This document shows positions 45,302 through 57,099 of a stretch of 64,000 nucleotides of DNA, piece by piece (positions within the stretch are counted from its first letter, which is position 1; each line of letters begins with the position of its first letter). The DNA comes from Gnetum montanum (taxonomy: Eukaryota > Streptophyta > Gnetopsida > Gnetales > Gnetaceae). Both the position numbers and the translations under genes were made by a program. The DNA lies in the NCBI GenBank assembly GCA_015680685.1, contig MNCI01016265.1, positions 14,295 to 78,294 of the forward strand, in the 5' to 3' direction. Below the pieces are notes generated by a model. That model was not told where the DNA came from and made no database searches. It saw only the letters and a program-made list of their open reading frames with translations.

Positions 45302-47610
45302 CTACATGGTTGGAGCAAGTGGTAATGGAGTTAAGGGTGGAAGAGATGTAGCCAGATAAGAAGGATAGTATGTTTGTGAAACATCTCCCCTAGGAGAAGG
45401 AGTTCTATAATACTCATGGGTTTGGTAGTGAGGTTGCGGAGCAACGTGACTAGGAAAGTCACGTGGAGATATTGGCTGCTGCACGTAGTATCCATACGGG
45501 TCGAATTGACGATAAGGGTACTGTTGATGTGGTGGTGGCATTCCCCATGATTGTGGGTGCTACCATTGTTGAAACTGCTCATTTGGTTGTGGTGGAGTTC
45601 CACTTGGATAATACATCAAGGGTTGGTGGAACTACCTTGGGTTACCTTAGGGATAAGGTAACCTTCAGGGTGTTTGCTTTCTATTTAATTGTGGGTTGAG
45701 TGCATACATCCCAGAATCCTGCAAATGTGAAATTACAGGGCAACAGCCCATAGGATGGTCATATTGGCATATCTCACATCCACCATCATTGTCTGTATCC
45801 AAATCCACACCCTCTTTGATGATGGCAACTTTACCCTTACCTTTGTTACATGCATATTCAGCTTCTTTCTTTTTTCTCTTTTCTTGATCACTACCTTCCT
45901 CTCTAGACTCCTCTACTATTTTTAGAACTGTTTGAAATCTATTATCTAGGAAGTCCCACATTTGGTCCACCTTTTTCGATGCTTCCAATGTAAGTTTTTG
46001 AATGTGCAAATTTTTTCTATTCATCATCTCTTCAAGTGGTGACTCTTCTTCATCCTCAAAAAATCTAACTTCCTTCTTTCGGAGGGAAGGATCTCTGTTA
46101 TATTCTTCTGCACTCTCTCTCTTCCTTAACTCACCTTATTCTTTAGCAACTTGCTCCAAAAATCCTTGTACTTGATGGTCCCTAAGCTCAAATAGCCTTC
46201 CTTGGGCATAAGTCCCAGGGGTTCTTCGTGTTTCGTGCCTAAGCCCATCTACGAGATGGCGTAGTTGTTCCCTTTGCAAGTAACCATGGCCTGGGCAATG
46301 ATGTAATAGTGCATAATATCAGCCCATGGCATTATCCAAGGGTTCATGTCCTCCTTGTTTCCATCCTTGGATCTACTTTCGTAGGTTGGACACTTGTGAG
46401 TACGTATGATACTTATGGCTGAACAGTTCTAACATGGTACTCCATCGGCGAATGGATTCCAGTTCTAAGGACCGATACCAACTTTCCACTTCCTTGATAA
46501 GTGTCCATGCAAAAAACTTGAGTTTTGCCACTTATTTTCTATGTTTTGCAAGGCACATGCATCATGAAATGCTTGCAAATGAATTTGAGGATCAGCGTTG
46601 TATCCACCTTCAAATTGTGGGATATTGTTCATGTCCAATCTTTTGATCCTACTATCTTTTTGGTGCCTTGTTGGGATTCTAACAACCTCAGTTATATCTA
46701 GCATACTTCAACTAGCGAGTAGGGGTTCATCATGATCATACTATCTATGGCATCTATGATGCCTATGTTATTCCCTACTCCCCCTTCTCTCATGATGAGT
46801 TTCTCTAGAATGCCCTCATCCCCTTTCTTGGCTACATTTTCTATGATTCTTGTTTCGATTACCATTATCCTTAGGGTCTTTTTCCTTGTGACTACATCCA
46901 GATCCTAGAGGAGAGGATGAAGGAGATGATGAAGGTGAAGAAGAAGGAGGACCATCACCATGATGGTGCATGCTTCCTTCTCTTTGGTGGTCGTAGCCTC
47001 GATTGCAATTATGATCAGAATGTCCATCTTTGTCATGTGTTCATGTTCCTTTTTCAGACCCTTTGTGTCTGTCGGTAACAAAATCCAAGTTATGGATATT
47101 TGAGTGAAGATTCTAGTACACAACCCCTTGACCAAGGTCAATGGGAGGAACATCATTGTGTGGGAGACTTCTTGAGGAAAGTTCCCCACCCTCATTTTCA
47201 CTTATGACATATGGGACATTATGAGACAACTTGCCCTTCATGGATTCATGACATCTCTCCTGTTGTAGATCCCTTTGACATTGTGCCTCTATGGGTCGAT
47301 GCTCTCTCGAGTCATGATCATGGACAACGTACTTTTTCTGTAAGTGTTGCATATCAATTCGTGTGAGATCACAAAAAAGCATGCCTGGGATTGAGCGATC
47401 AGGAGGTAACACTATGTTACCTTCTAAATCATGCCAACACAATTGTTTATCCTGGTGGAGGATAAAGGTAAATTTTGGTATATACTCATCAAGATGAACG
47501 TATACCATGCAAAACTTTTGAGGGACTAGCAGACTATCATGTGTACTACACTTCTGATTGTTCCCTGTATCAGACCTAGGTGATGAAACACTCTCGTAAG
47601 AAGGAGACAT
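45302..47610 (-). pseudogene. Element D gag (degenerate)
   Basis: The start ATG is at 47,610 (MSPSYESVSSPRSDTG), with 26 bases of leader before the LINE junction. The N-terminal segment is open to 47,113 (VHLDEYIPKFTFILHQDKQL, GNIVLPPDR). The capsid part is near 46,704-46,150 (NIPQFEGGYNADPQIHLQAF). The spacer and zinc knuckle CEICQYDHPMGCCP are near 45,760. A Pro/Gln tail follows. In-frame stops and shifts occur near 46,470, 46,120 and 45,660. It has no stop at the hinge where A and C have one. Confidence 0.87.
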
Positions 47611-47644
47611 AATTTTCTATTCAATGTGCAATACTTTTTTTTTT

Positions 47645-48369
47645 GAGAAACTGTTCGGGATTCTATTACTGAAAATTGCAAAAATATGTTACATGAGATT
47701 ACAACTGGGGGGTCACCAGTGGTGGCCTCTCCGAGGGGGAAGGATCCCCCGACCGCTCACAGCATCTCACCCAAGCTGAACGGCTAAGGGGCAAAAAGCC
47801 ACGAGCAGTAAGAAAAAAGCACCAATCAACAAAAGGGGGCGCCCCCCCCCCCACCTAGAAGACAAACCTAGGGGGACGCCCCCCCACCTGGAAGACACGG
47901 GGGGGCGGCCCCCCACGAAGAACTTTTTACAAAACGGAAAGGGGGGATGCCCCTCCCCCCCCCCTAATAAAGTTCCCTGCAAGGGGGTTAGGAGGGGCGT
48001 CCCACGAGAGTGACGAAATGCAACAGGAAACTGGGGGAGGGGGGGTAGTCCCCAAAGGAGGACCCAGTGCCCCCCAGCACGCAAGGTCCACCCACCCCTT
48101 AGGGTTTCGTAGGAAGCTACCTGCAAGGACAGTCGGGGCGCACTAGCTCGTGTAGAATATCGAGAGTATTTCGGTGTTCCTCCGTATCCATGAAGCTGGC
48201 TGGCTGCTGGATACCCTGCATGACTGCCTCTCGTCTGTTTCTGTCCTCCTAGGAGGTGCTAGCATCAGGGTGGCAATGCACCGAGGTTCGGCGGATATAT
48301 CTACGAAGTTCTCCCCAGGAGCTCTCGCAGTTGATTCCTAACGTAAGGTACGGGCATCGTCCTCCACGT
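47645..48369 (-). other. LINE F 3' end, GC-rich, non-coding
   Basis: Long C/G runs (47,842-48,060) and short frames rich in Gly, Pro and Arg. I see no gene. The poly(A) tail borders it on the plus-strand left. Confidence 0.6.
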
Positions 48370-49450
48370 AACCATTGTCTGGTATTATGTTCGTGGGCAT
48401 GGTCCAGCTGTCGCTACCTCTGCTCCTCCTCCTCCAGAAGCTGGTCCCGCTCTGCCTGCTTCGCCTATTGTCTCTGTCTCCAGGTTTCTTCCTCCTGTGC
48501 TAGCTCCTCCCATACTTGGGCTCTGATTTCATTGGTGAGCCGAGCCTTGGCAGCTTCTGCCAAAAGGTCCTGTTGTCTGGCCCGTTCTTGCTCCCTTGCC
48601 TGAAAGTGGGCTTTTAACTCGCTGTGGGCCTGGGCGAGGGCTTCCGTCCATTTTGCCTACCACTCCTTCCTTTCGACCTCTCTGGCTTCCTCCGCCACCC
48701 TCTTCCACTGTTCCTTGTTCCAAGCGGAGGTTTCTGGGGGAGCGAAGGTTTCTGGGGGGCGAAGGTAAACTGGTCCTGTCGCGCGAGGGGCACCGTTCCC
48801 TCAGGGTCCTTCGGCTCTGCGTGATGCTAGCGCCCCAAGGGCCCCTGCTCCTTCCCACCGCTGGAACCTTCGACCCCTTCAGCGACCTGGGGGACATCTC
48901 GGTGAGACCCCTCGGGGCGAGCAGAGGAGGAGGGGTGCTGCCCCTCCTCTACCCCCTACCACAGAGCCAAAATCACCCCCGAATGGCGACCCCAACGCTT
49001 GAGGTTAAGGGCTTCCTTAAAATAGCAGGGGAGGTTGACCTAGCAGCCCCGTTTGAGGCAACAGAAAAAGGTGAAGTGCAGGCCCTGCAACTTGGATCCG
49101 TTGCCGGACTGGACAAAGAACCTATCTACTAGGTCCACGCCGCGAGCCCAAAGGAGGGGGAGGGCAGATCTAGGCATCTATCTGCTTGTCATCCTGAGGA
49201 TAGGCCCGTCAAAGAATAGCTCCACATCTTGGAGGCCACGGGTGGAGGGTAAGATGGTCTCCCCCGCGATGGGGGCCCCCAGACAGCTGGCAATCGCTGC
49301 TTCCGTTACCCAAATCTCACGCCCCCAGAAGAAGGTACAGTCATTGACCCAGTTTGAGAAGAAAGCATCATCGGCCAAATCTGGGTCCCTCACCAGTCGC
49401 TATAGCGGGTCTACCCACCCACATTAAACCACTAATTACCAGAGCTCCTC
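48370..49450 (-). pseudogene. Extra coding region downstream of LINE ORF2 (unrecognised domain plus coiled coil)
   Basis: On the minus strand 49,393-49,178 reads RDPDLADDAFFSNWVNDCTF, FFWGREIWVTEAAIASCLGA and VELFFDGPILRMTSR, ending at a stop. A GC-rich link follows. Then 48,722-48,370 is a charged helical stretch with stops: EQWKRVAEEAREVERKEW, LAQAHSELKAHFQAREQERA, LTNEIRAQVWEELAQEEE. The first part has the G-R-x-I-x-V...G-A-P pattern seen in plant transposon-associated domains. It is not a normal part of L1 ORF2. It may be a captured gene, a 3' transduction or a lineage-specific ORF. Function unknown. Confidence 0.5.
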
Positions 49451-49489
49451 CTCCTCTTAAAAGGTGGCGCAGTCTGGCTCGAACGTGGG

Positions 49490-51877
49490 CGTGACTCCCA
49501 TGGCGCTTTCAATTTCTTTCCACATGATAATGGCCTGCCAAACCAACCGCTGTGGAGGGGGGCGCTGCTACTGCCAAAACACGAAATTATTTCTTGCCTT
49601 CCATGCTACCCAAAGAAGTAGCGTGGTCCAACAGTCGCTTGTCAAGTGCCTCGGGGGGGGCATCGCCGCCGCACGCCACATGTCGCGCATGCGGGGGCAG
49701 TCGCGAGCAAAGTGGAGGGTAGTTTCAGCCGCTCCCTCGCATGTAGGACATGTGTCCGTGTCTAGCAGCCCCCACCATCGTAATAGTGCTCTGACAAGCA
49801 GTGCATCGTGCTGCATTAACCACAGGAAGAACTTAATTTTTTCTAGCAGCCACCCCCTCTAGATCCACCGCCAGGCGTTACTGCACAGATATTTTTCAGC
49901 CATGATGGCTCTAGGTTCGAGGTTTACCCACCCTGAGGCCTGCATCTCATGCGCATGTATAGCGACCGCCTACAAGGTTTGGAGTCCCTTGCTATCGCCT
50001 CCCAGCAGACATATTTATTACGTATAATATTAATCCATGGGACCGAGTCCCGATGCGGTTGTGAGAGCCAGAGAACGAGCCATTGCCGCCCCAACATCAA
50101 CTCGTCCTCAAACGTCGTGATGCCCAGCCCACCCACATCGCGTGGGCACGCCACTTGCTCCCAACGGACCAAGTGCAATTTGCTCCCCCTCTGCCCCCCC
50201 CCCCCCCAAGACAAAGTGACGAACCAAGGCATTAACGGCATTGATGACGGCACTAGGGGGCGACCACCACAGCCACGAAACGCGCGGTCACCATTAGGAT
50301 TCCTGTGGCCACCAACAGGTGCCCCTTACGGCTCAAGAATCTGGTAGCCCAATGGCTTGCCCTTCGTTCAATCTCTTCTAGCAGATGACCCCACGCCATG
50401 GTCCTCCCCCACCAGAAAAGGGGGATGCCCAGGTATGTATCGCTGGTGGCCCCTGGCTGAATGTCCAGGGTTTGCGTCACCCTGGTTTTAATCTGCTCAT
50501 CCACGTTAACGAAGTAGGCCGCAGACTTAGCTCTATTGACCTCCAGCCCCAGCTCGATGGCCAAACGAGATAACGCCAAGTTTATGCATCATGCTTGTGG
50601 GACCATCGCCCTGCTTAGCAACATCGTGTCATCCGCATAATGTTCCGCCCAGCAAGTCACCCCGACTATGCGAAACCCATCCACCCCAAAGGTATTGCAA
50701 TAATGTTGCATTAAATACATGGCAATAATGAAGAGGAGGGGGGAGAGTGGGTCCCCTTGCCTCTGCCCCCTTCCTGGAGATGCGAGGCCCCACAACCGCC
50801 CCCCCACATCAAAGGAAAACCCTGCCGAGGATTGTAGGTGAATGCACAACCGGTTGAATTGCGGGTCAAAACCTTTTTGCTGCATGATGGATTGCAATGC
50901 CTTCTAACTTAGGGTGTCATAAGCTTTTGTGATGTCCAGCTTGAGGCAAAGCCCAGGGAAACCTGAAGTCCCAAGCGAGTGGATCACCTCCTGCATGAGG
51001 AGGATCTAGTCCTGGATGAGCCGTCCTTGCACAAAGCCTGCCTAGTTCGTTCCCAGCAACTTGGGCATGAGCGGTGCAAGCCTATGCACCAACAATTTAG
51101 AGAAGATTCGAAGGATCACGTTGCACACACCGATAGGGAAAAACTACTCAGGTCGTTGTGCATCAGCTTGCTTAGGGATGCACACAATTCGTAAGCAGTT
51201 TATCTCCCTACGGATTGTACAGGTCAACGAGTGGTGATCTGAAGCCACCCTTTCTTGTCCCAACACCTGTACTGAGGAACGGAGGAGCATGTTTGTGCTG
51301 ACGCAAATCTGATCAATACGATTTAGGACACGATCTGGGCCTTTTCTTCGGTTACTCCATGTGAACCGACAGTTCTCAATGGGTAGGTCAACCAAAGAGA
51401 AGGTCGTAAGAAAGTTCTGGAATTTAGTTGCTCTAGGTGGCGGGAGGCAGCTCCCCTAGCTTTCTCCCATGGATGGAGGCACTGGTTGAAGTCCCTGACC
51501 AGCATCCACGAATTGTGGTCTGGAACCAGCCGTGCCACCCGCGTCAACTCTTGGAGTCGCTGCTCCCAGTTTTGTGCCCCGTAGAAGTTGGTCAGCCAAA
51601 CCCCCTGTGAGGGGAGCTGGACAGTGAGGGCCCAGTGTGATACATCTATGAGATTCATGGTGTAGCGTGTCAGGATGGCAATGCCACCAGCTCAGCCTGA
51701 GCAGGGGTGCATTTGGGTATTCCACCCTTCCCATTGGAGGAAGTGCGCCTCCGTTGCCTGAAGTTTTGTCTCCTAGAGACAGACTATATCACAATTCTCA
51801 TCTCTAACTATTCTGCGTAGGGTATTTCTTTTGTAGGAGGTACCCTATCCCCGACAGTTCCAGCTGAACAGCTTCAT
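49490..51877 (-). pseudogene. LINE F ORF2: endonuclease, reverse transcriptase, zinc finger
   Basis: The start is at ATG 51,877: MKLFSWNCRG, stop, then RDENCDIVCL and ETKLQ, the N-terminus of the plant L1 APE-type endonuclease. The endonuclease end has DLPIENCRFTWSN and ERVASDHHSL (51,395-51,240). RT has GRGQRQGDPLSPLLF and the catalytic YADDTMLL (50,897-50,610), then DTYLGIPLFWWGRT (about 50,430). The C-terminal zinc finger is CPTCEGAAETTLHFARDC (49,740). It would nick target DNA and copy the LINE RNA. Stops and frameshifts between these blocks make it inactive. Confidence 0.9.
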
Positions 51878-52204
51878 GGGTGACTGGGGGTGCGTCGTTG
51901 ATAGACCTCTCGGAGGATCTTTTGTAACCCCAAGTCAATGTTCCTCTGGGTTTGCTTGTCCTGGGTTTTATTCTCGCTCAGCCGTCCTAGTCAACCGTCA
52001 CCACCGCGCGGCCCCTGGGTGCAACCCTGCTCCTCAAGTGTGGCTGTTGGCCCCTGAGACCTACAGGCCTTGGAGCCCCCCCGAACAACGTTCACCCATT
52101 CACCAAGCAGGGGAAGCTCGCTCTCGATCGCGGTGCTACATGTGGTGGTTAGTGGGGGCAACAAGGGGATGTGGGGGGTTTCTGTGGAAGGGTTGTAGAC
52201 TGGG

Positions 52205-52262
52205 NNNNNNNNNNNNNNNNNNNNNNNNNNNNNNNNNNNNNNNNNNNNNNNNNNNNNNNNNN
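52205..52262. other. Assembly gap (58 N) in LINE F between ORF1 and ORF2
   Basis: A run of N in the C-terminal part of ORF1 or the spacer before ORF2. The true length is unknown. Confidence 0.95.
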
Positions 52263-52433
52263 GCTCTAGGGGGGCCATTAGTGGGGAGGTCTGTTGGGGT
52301 CGTGCTTCTGGGGGGTCAGCGTGTTGGATGCCAGGTGCATCTAGCCCTTGTGGCCCATGGTGACCCACTCACCCCCTTCAAACAGCTGTCGGGTTCGGGT
52401 TCTTGGCTGTGGCAGCTTCGGTCCCGACACGCG

Positions 52434-53415
52434 ACAGGTTGTTTCATGGTGCCCAGGTTTGCCGCAGTGCGTACACCCGGTCTGAGGGGCCTTGGGTCGT
52501 CGGGCTACGCTTGGGTCCAGCCGCTGTCTCCAGGTTCTCGAAAATCACTTCAAGTTTCTCTTCCCCCCCGAGGAGTTCCAAAATCACCTCCCGAATGAGG
52601 TCCTTCTTCTTTAGCGGTCTCCACACGCAGAACCGAGCGAAGCCCACGCACTCCATAGACTGGGTGACCCGGTCGAATGCAATGAACTCCCCAAAGAAAT
52701 CTGTGATTTATCACAGGAACTCGAGGTTCCAAAGCTCCCAAGGGAGCCGAGAAACTCGTATCCAGACCAGTGCTTTAGCCAAAAGGTCGATCTCCTGGTG
52801 GGCCCCAAGGCGCCAGGGGGTCAACGCCAGGCCCCTCGCTCCGTAGAACCACAGGCCCCCCAACAGGATCGAGTCCCTGGCCTGTCTGGACGGAAGAATG
52901 AACAACAGGAGGTCCATGGACAAGCTACGTACCCCAACCTCCCCGACCTACCACTGTTCCCAGGCCCAACGCCTAATAAGGTCCAGTCTTGGCTGTGCGC
53001 CCCGCGACACGAAACGTCCGATGAGGCTCCGTTGTAAGGTGCGGATCCCTTCAGGGGGGGCTGGGTGACCCAGAGGCGCAGTGTGTCTACAGCTCTAGAA
53101 TGGGCCTCAATGCAACCATCGGCTTGGCCGTTGGACTGGTGTGGCCCCCCATCGGTTGACGATTGTTGGTCACCCTACGCGGCCTCCAGCGGGGGTTGCT
53201 GCAGGTCCACCGATGTGTCCTCCTGCTGGCTCTTCTGGAGGATCACCTGCTGATGTGCTTGTGGGCGCGCTAGCTGGTCCTGCTGATGCTCTTGCTGGGG
53301 CTCTTGTTGTTCCTGCTGCTGCTGCGCCTGCAGCTCCTGCTGCTGCACCTGCAGCTCCTGCCGGTGCTCCTGCTCCTGCTCTTGCTAGTGCTCCTGCTTA
53401 TGCCCCATCTAGTCG
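52434..53415 (-). pseudogene. LINE F ORF1 (Gln-rich N-terminus, DUF4283, zinc knuckle)
   Basis: On the minus strand: a glutamine-rich start from a CTG/CAG-type repeat (53,280-53,400; QELQVQQQELQAQQQQEQQE). Next is the DUF4283 domain of plant LINE ORF1 (52,923-52,711; LLGGLWFYGARGLALTPW, KALVWIRVSRLPWELWNLEF). Then, in a shifted frame, comes a perfect CX2CX4HX4C knuckle, CTHCGKPGHHETTC (52,475-52,434). ORF1 binds the element RNA. The break after NLEFL and the shift before the knuckle show decay. Confidence 0.82.
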
Positions 53416-53432
53416 CCCTCTGCAATACTTTT

Positions 53433-53542
53433 CATTTCACTAATTGTAAGATAACCAACCCTAAGGGTTCGTTCCAACAATGTGAATATTTCCTAAGTTC
53501 TAGCTAGCGCACAATCAACAAAGTCCCCGACAACGACGCCAA
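53433..53542 (-). other. Element D leader and primer-binding site
   Basis: On the minus strand the LTR is followed by T and TGGCGTCGTTGTCGGGGA (53,541-53,524). This differs from the tRNA-Asp site in C at two places, both C to T. The short leader then runs to the LINE junction at 53,432. Confidence 0.85.
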
Positions 53543-54366
53543 CGATGAGCGGCAAGGTATCCCTATGCTCAACCATACAAATATGAGTGTACACACATGA
53601 TCTGGTTGAATTCCAAGGACTAAGTGCTTATGCTCCTTTACAAAACCCAAATGGGTTGGTCAATCATTATCTTCCCAAGCTTACTTATATAGCATGATTA
53701 TATGGTTAAGTAAACTTGAGGTATATGATTTTTATATATTTTTATGTTTTATGTCCTGGTGCTACAAAGGGAGAAGTGAACTAATCAAGTAACCAATTTA
53801 ATTTAACTAATCGACTATGCTCTAACTAGTCCTAACACCAGCATCCGTTCCCATTTTTTGTACACATCTTAAACTAGTGCAACACTACTAGGGTTACCAA
53901 ATGCTAATCGTTACTGGGTTACCAAGTGTTCCACGCATGCTTGAAGTGGTCGTACTAAGTGTGCTTACTTAGGAGAGTTAACAAGGTGAGAGAGAGAGAG
54001 AGAACATTAATTAACTAAGGGAAGCATTCAATAACTTTCAATCACATTAAATAAGCAATTCTGAATGCTACAAGGTTTATCACAAAGTTCATTTTATTTC
54101 CGGCCACCAGTTATGTCTAGGTACACAATGCTCAAATAAAGATCTATTCGCTTTATGACTCCTACTGCGGGCACTCAGAAATAATTCTAACTCTGAGAAG
54201 GGAAAAAGGCAAGAGTTCAGGTAAGGGACTAAGATCAATGAACTAACTATTGCCAAACCAAGTGTGCCCACCTCTTATTTATAGGCAACAAGACAGGCCC
54301 CGATATTGGATGTCCGATATCACTTGGGAGGCTCCGATATCGCGTACGCGATATCACGACTCATCA
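53543..54366 (-). repeat. Element D 5' LTR
   Basis: Partner of the split LTR at 2,160-2,277 and 38,792-39,524. The TATA is seen as fwd TTATTTATAGG near 54,277. An AG microsatellite lies at 53,988-54,001. The U3 end has GATATCGCGTACGCGATATC. Its inner end has mutated TGATGA to CGATGA. Confidence 0.92.
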
Positions 54367-55358
54367 TGGGGGTATGATAAGACCTGATATGTTAGGTGGC
54401 TAAGTCATTAGGACATGATGAAGCATCATTTTATCAAGTGTATTAATCATCCATGATATTGCAAATGCTATATCGTAGATGCTACATTGCATCTGCATTG
54501 TAGCATCCTTATCAGTGCATCTCAGTTGGCTATGTCGACGCATCCTTATTGATGCAGCCAAATGCATTAAAAGATTTCTATTGATACAATGTCTATATTT
54601 TCCTATAAATATGCAAGCATCCACCACGTATTTGGCATCATTTGGTTAATAGTGTAGCTGAACTCTTGTAGTTTTATTCTGTAATTTTAGCAAGGAGTCA
54701 GTGAGTGCCAACAATATGGATTTGAGTCAGTTGTACGATGCCTTAATCAAGTGGCATTGTACCTAAACACATTCCATGAATGATAATAAGATCAAGATTG
54801 ATTCATATTCATTGTAGCACTTTGACTTAGAATAGATTTACTTTCAATTCAATTTATTTTCTATGTACTTAGTTAATATTTATGTTTCCATGCACATTAA
54901 TCAATTGGTAAAATGAGTGCAACCAATTTTAAGTGTAAACACGTATTTGCTTAGTAATCCCAACAATGTTATTGCTTGGTTCACCCACTAGCATAACACT
55001 TGGTAATCCCAGTAGTGGGTACGTGAGTTCAAGACATGTACATCAAGTTGGGAATTGACACTCATCATCCTTAGGATAGTTTAGAATTTATCTCTTATTA
55101 TTACTTAGATTAAATAATTAATTTTCATACTTTCACTTAACTTAGCCTTAGTTGCACAACATCAATAATCATATGTGTCACTTTGGACTAAACCATACAT
55201 GATAAAGCTACCACTAGTCTAAGTGAGAAGACAGCAACCTACAATCAATGCTTAACAATCTAGATACCACACTAGTTCCATCTATGGAATTTGATTAGAT
55301 TGCACATGAATGCTTGTGATTCATATGGTTGGGCGTAGAGGACGCCTGCTACTCATCA
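54367..55358 (+). repeat. Element E polypurine tract remainder and 3' LTR
   Basis: TGGGGGTA (54,367-54,374) is the rest of E's polypurine tract, cut by D. The LTR runs from TGATAAGACC (54,375) to ACTCATCA (55,358). It has TATAAATA near 54,604 and repeated TTGGTAATCCCAGTAG motifs as in C and A. Its U3 palindromes are decayed (GATATTGC, CTATATCGTAG). It is the oldest LTR of the family here. Confidence 0.85.
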
Positions 55359-56337
55359 ATGTCTTATTCATTTAGGTCTTCTTGTCAACACTCATCTTAA
55401 ACATATAAGAAATGTTTCACCTTAATGTCCTCTTTGTAGAAGTAAGAACTCATTCTCTCATGTTTTTTTTAATGTCCAATTACTCAACATGCTTAGAAAT
55501 GAATATTCATAATTTGTAACATCTTTCAACTAAGCATCAATGAAGTTATTCTTAGTAATCAACCTTCTTTGTCTACTTTATTTCTTTGCATTTGAAATTA
55601 TCTTCAACCACTTATTCTCTACCCTATTTAAAAGCTTTGATGTACAATTATTTTCTAACAATAAGAGCATAACTATGACCACTCTTCAAGTGTCAAATAC
55701 CATATTCTCAAAGATGTTGCTTTTCAACCTAGTAAAAGCTAACCAATTAATTGTTTTTCTACAATATTAATTTAATTTTGTTTTGGAGGCTTAAGGATAG
55801 GAACCTTTCAACTGTTGCTACTATTTTTTCTTTATCTCTCATTGATGTATTCTTTTTCTTCATAGAGATTTTTCTCCTTGTCTTTACAAGAAATTCTTTG
55901 ATAAGAAGTGAAAACCCGTGAGGACACTTCTAAATAAGGGCAAGGCCTTGTCCTTTTCCTATCCCAAAGGGAAGGTATTTCAAGAGTATTTGTAAGGATG
56001 AAAAGCTAAAAAGACATCCTAAAACCATTGGGCTTTTACTTTAAACTCTATCTTCGATGATTTCATGTACTTTGAATTTTTTTTAATATTATTATTCATT
56101 TTTTTAGATCCAACAAACACACACACACACACACACACACATCCTCCTCAATTCAATACAAGCTTGCTTAAAACTCTAACAAAGGTATAATTAAAATAAA
56201 ACAAATTAAAATACCAAATACACCTTATAAAATAATTATAAGACACATTGCACATGTATATTCAAACCCAAAAGTAAAATCACAACCAAGATTTATCTAT
56301 ATAAATAAACCCAAAAATGCACAACATCATCACTAAC
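55359..56337. other. No recognisable gene; AC microsatellite at its right part
   Basis: AT-rich sequence without a supported coding region. A 76-codon open stretch at 55,540-55,770 is hydrophobic and matches nothing I know. An AC dinucleotide run lies at about 56,116-56,141. Confidence 0.6.
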
Positions 56338-56530
56338 AATGAGGTATTAGCCTAGTGGTAAGACTCTTTGATTTAAAAATTGCAAGTCATAGCTTTAATT
56401 TTGATGGGTAATGCTAAGTTTTAATTGGACTATTTATTTTGACATGTATATGTATTGCATAGGATAGACAAACAACATCAAATGCTTAAGCTACCAACCA
56501 AGGTGGGGTATCTAGAACTAAGGTGTTACA
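56338..56530 (+). mobile_element. SINE-like tRNA-derived head, plus strand
   Basis: TAGCCTAGTGGTAAGACTC fits the RNA polymerase III A box of tRNA-derived SINEs. About 40 bases on, CATAGCTTTAATTTTGATGG is a decayed B box. The 3' limit is uncertain. Confidence 0.4.
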
Positions 56531-57099
56531 CACAACCTCCTATTGTTGATTACAATGCTTGGCAGTGACTAATGAAAATTCTAATGGTTCTATGTATATT
56601 AATTTCAATGCTTCATGACATTTTATTAGGGATTTATCATTGTTAACTAATGTTCAAGATTCTGTGAATCCTCATTTTGGTCAAAAGGCCAATTACCAAC
56701 CCCATCCAAGAGAGTCCTCTATCATAGTAAAATAATTTGATCATTGTAATAGTGGGGAGCTCTCTTGGTCATAAATTTTTTTTGTGCCTAGACTTTGCCA
56801 TGGTAAATAAATAATTATCATCATAACGCTAAGATGAGGTATGAACTTTTTCACAGGAATTATTGTTTACAAGAGTCCAACTGCTTTGTAACTTAGACTT
56901 TGTCCTTGGAAAATCAATTCTTGGTGAATCAATTTGAGATTTTTTAAGTTGAAAAATATTAAAAAATCTCTCCACCAAATAATAAATATATATCATAAAT
57001 GTCTAACTAAACTAGTTATGTAAGTATTGGGAACATACATTTAATTAAGATCACAAAATATGTAGGCACGAAAATTTTGGGTCTAAATTAGAAAAATAT

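Larger units (their letters stand above)
47635..53420 (-). mobile_element. Element F: L1-type LINE with an additional 3' coding region, minus strand
   Basis: It is flanked by a direct duplication TGCAATACTTTT (47,627-47,638 and 53,421-53,432). On its 3' side a poly(A) tail reads as T10 on the plus strand (47,635-47,644). It contains ORF1 with DUF4283 and a zinc knuckle, then ORF2 with endonuclease, RT and the RT-associated zinc finger. Next to the 3' tail is a further degenerate coding region. It is far more GC-rich than its surroundings, with runs of C/G. It inserted into D's leader. Confidence 0.9.
2160..54366 (-). mobile_element. Element D: Athila-like Ty3/gypsy LTR retrotransposon, minus strand, interrupted by A and by LINE F
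   Basis: Both LTRs are present and in the same direction. The 3' LTR is at 2,160-2,277 plus 38,792-39,524, split by element A. The 5' LTR is at 53,543-54,366. The flanking duplication is taggg (2,155-2,159) against tgggg (54,367-54,371), one mismatch. On the minus strand the order is LTR, tRNA-Asp-type primer site, leader (hit by LINE F), gag, protease, RT-RNase H, integrase, non-coding region, polypurine tract, LTR. This is a complete architecture, but every reading frame carries stops. D landed in the polypurine tract of E, so E is older. Confidence 0.9.

Noticed and set aside
48596-49132. Plus-strand open frames in the LINE (also 51,876-52,846 and 53,141-53,443)
   Set aside because: They are opposite-strand shadows of GC-rich LINE coding sequence. 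No domain is seen on the plus strand.
47645-53420. Bacterial or vector contamination, suggested by the sharp rise in GC and C/G runs
   Set aside because: The segment has plant L1 motifs (MKLFSWNCRG, YADD, DUF4283, CCHC), a poly(A) tail and a 12-bp duplication in element D.
54375-55358. Solo LTR rather than the 3' LTR of a larger element
   Set aside because: A polypurine tract directly precedes it, and the sequence left of D (1-2,159) is the matching 3' internal region. An element body therefore extends out of the window.
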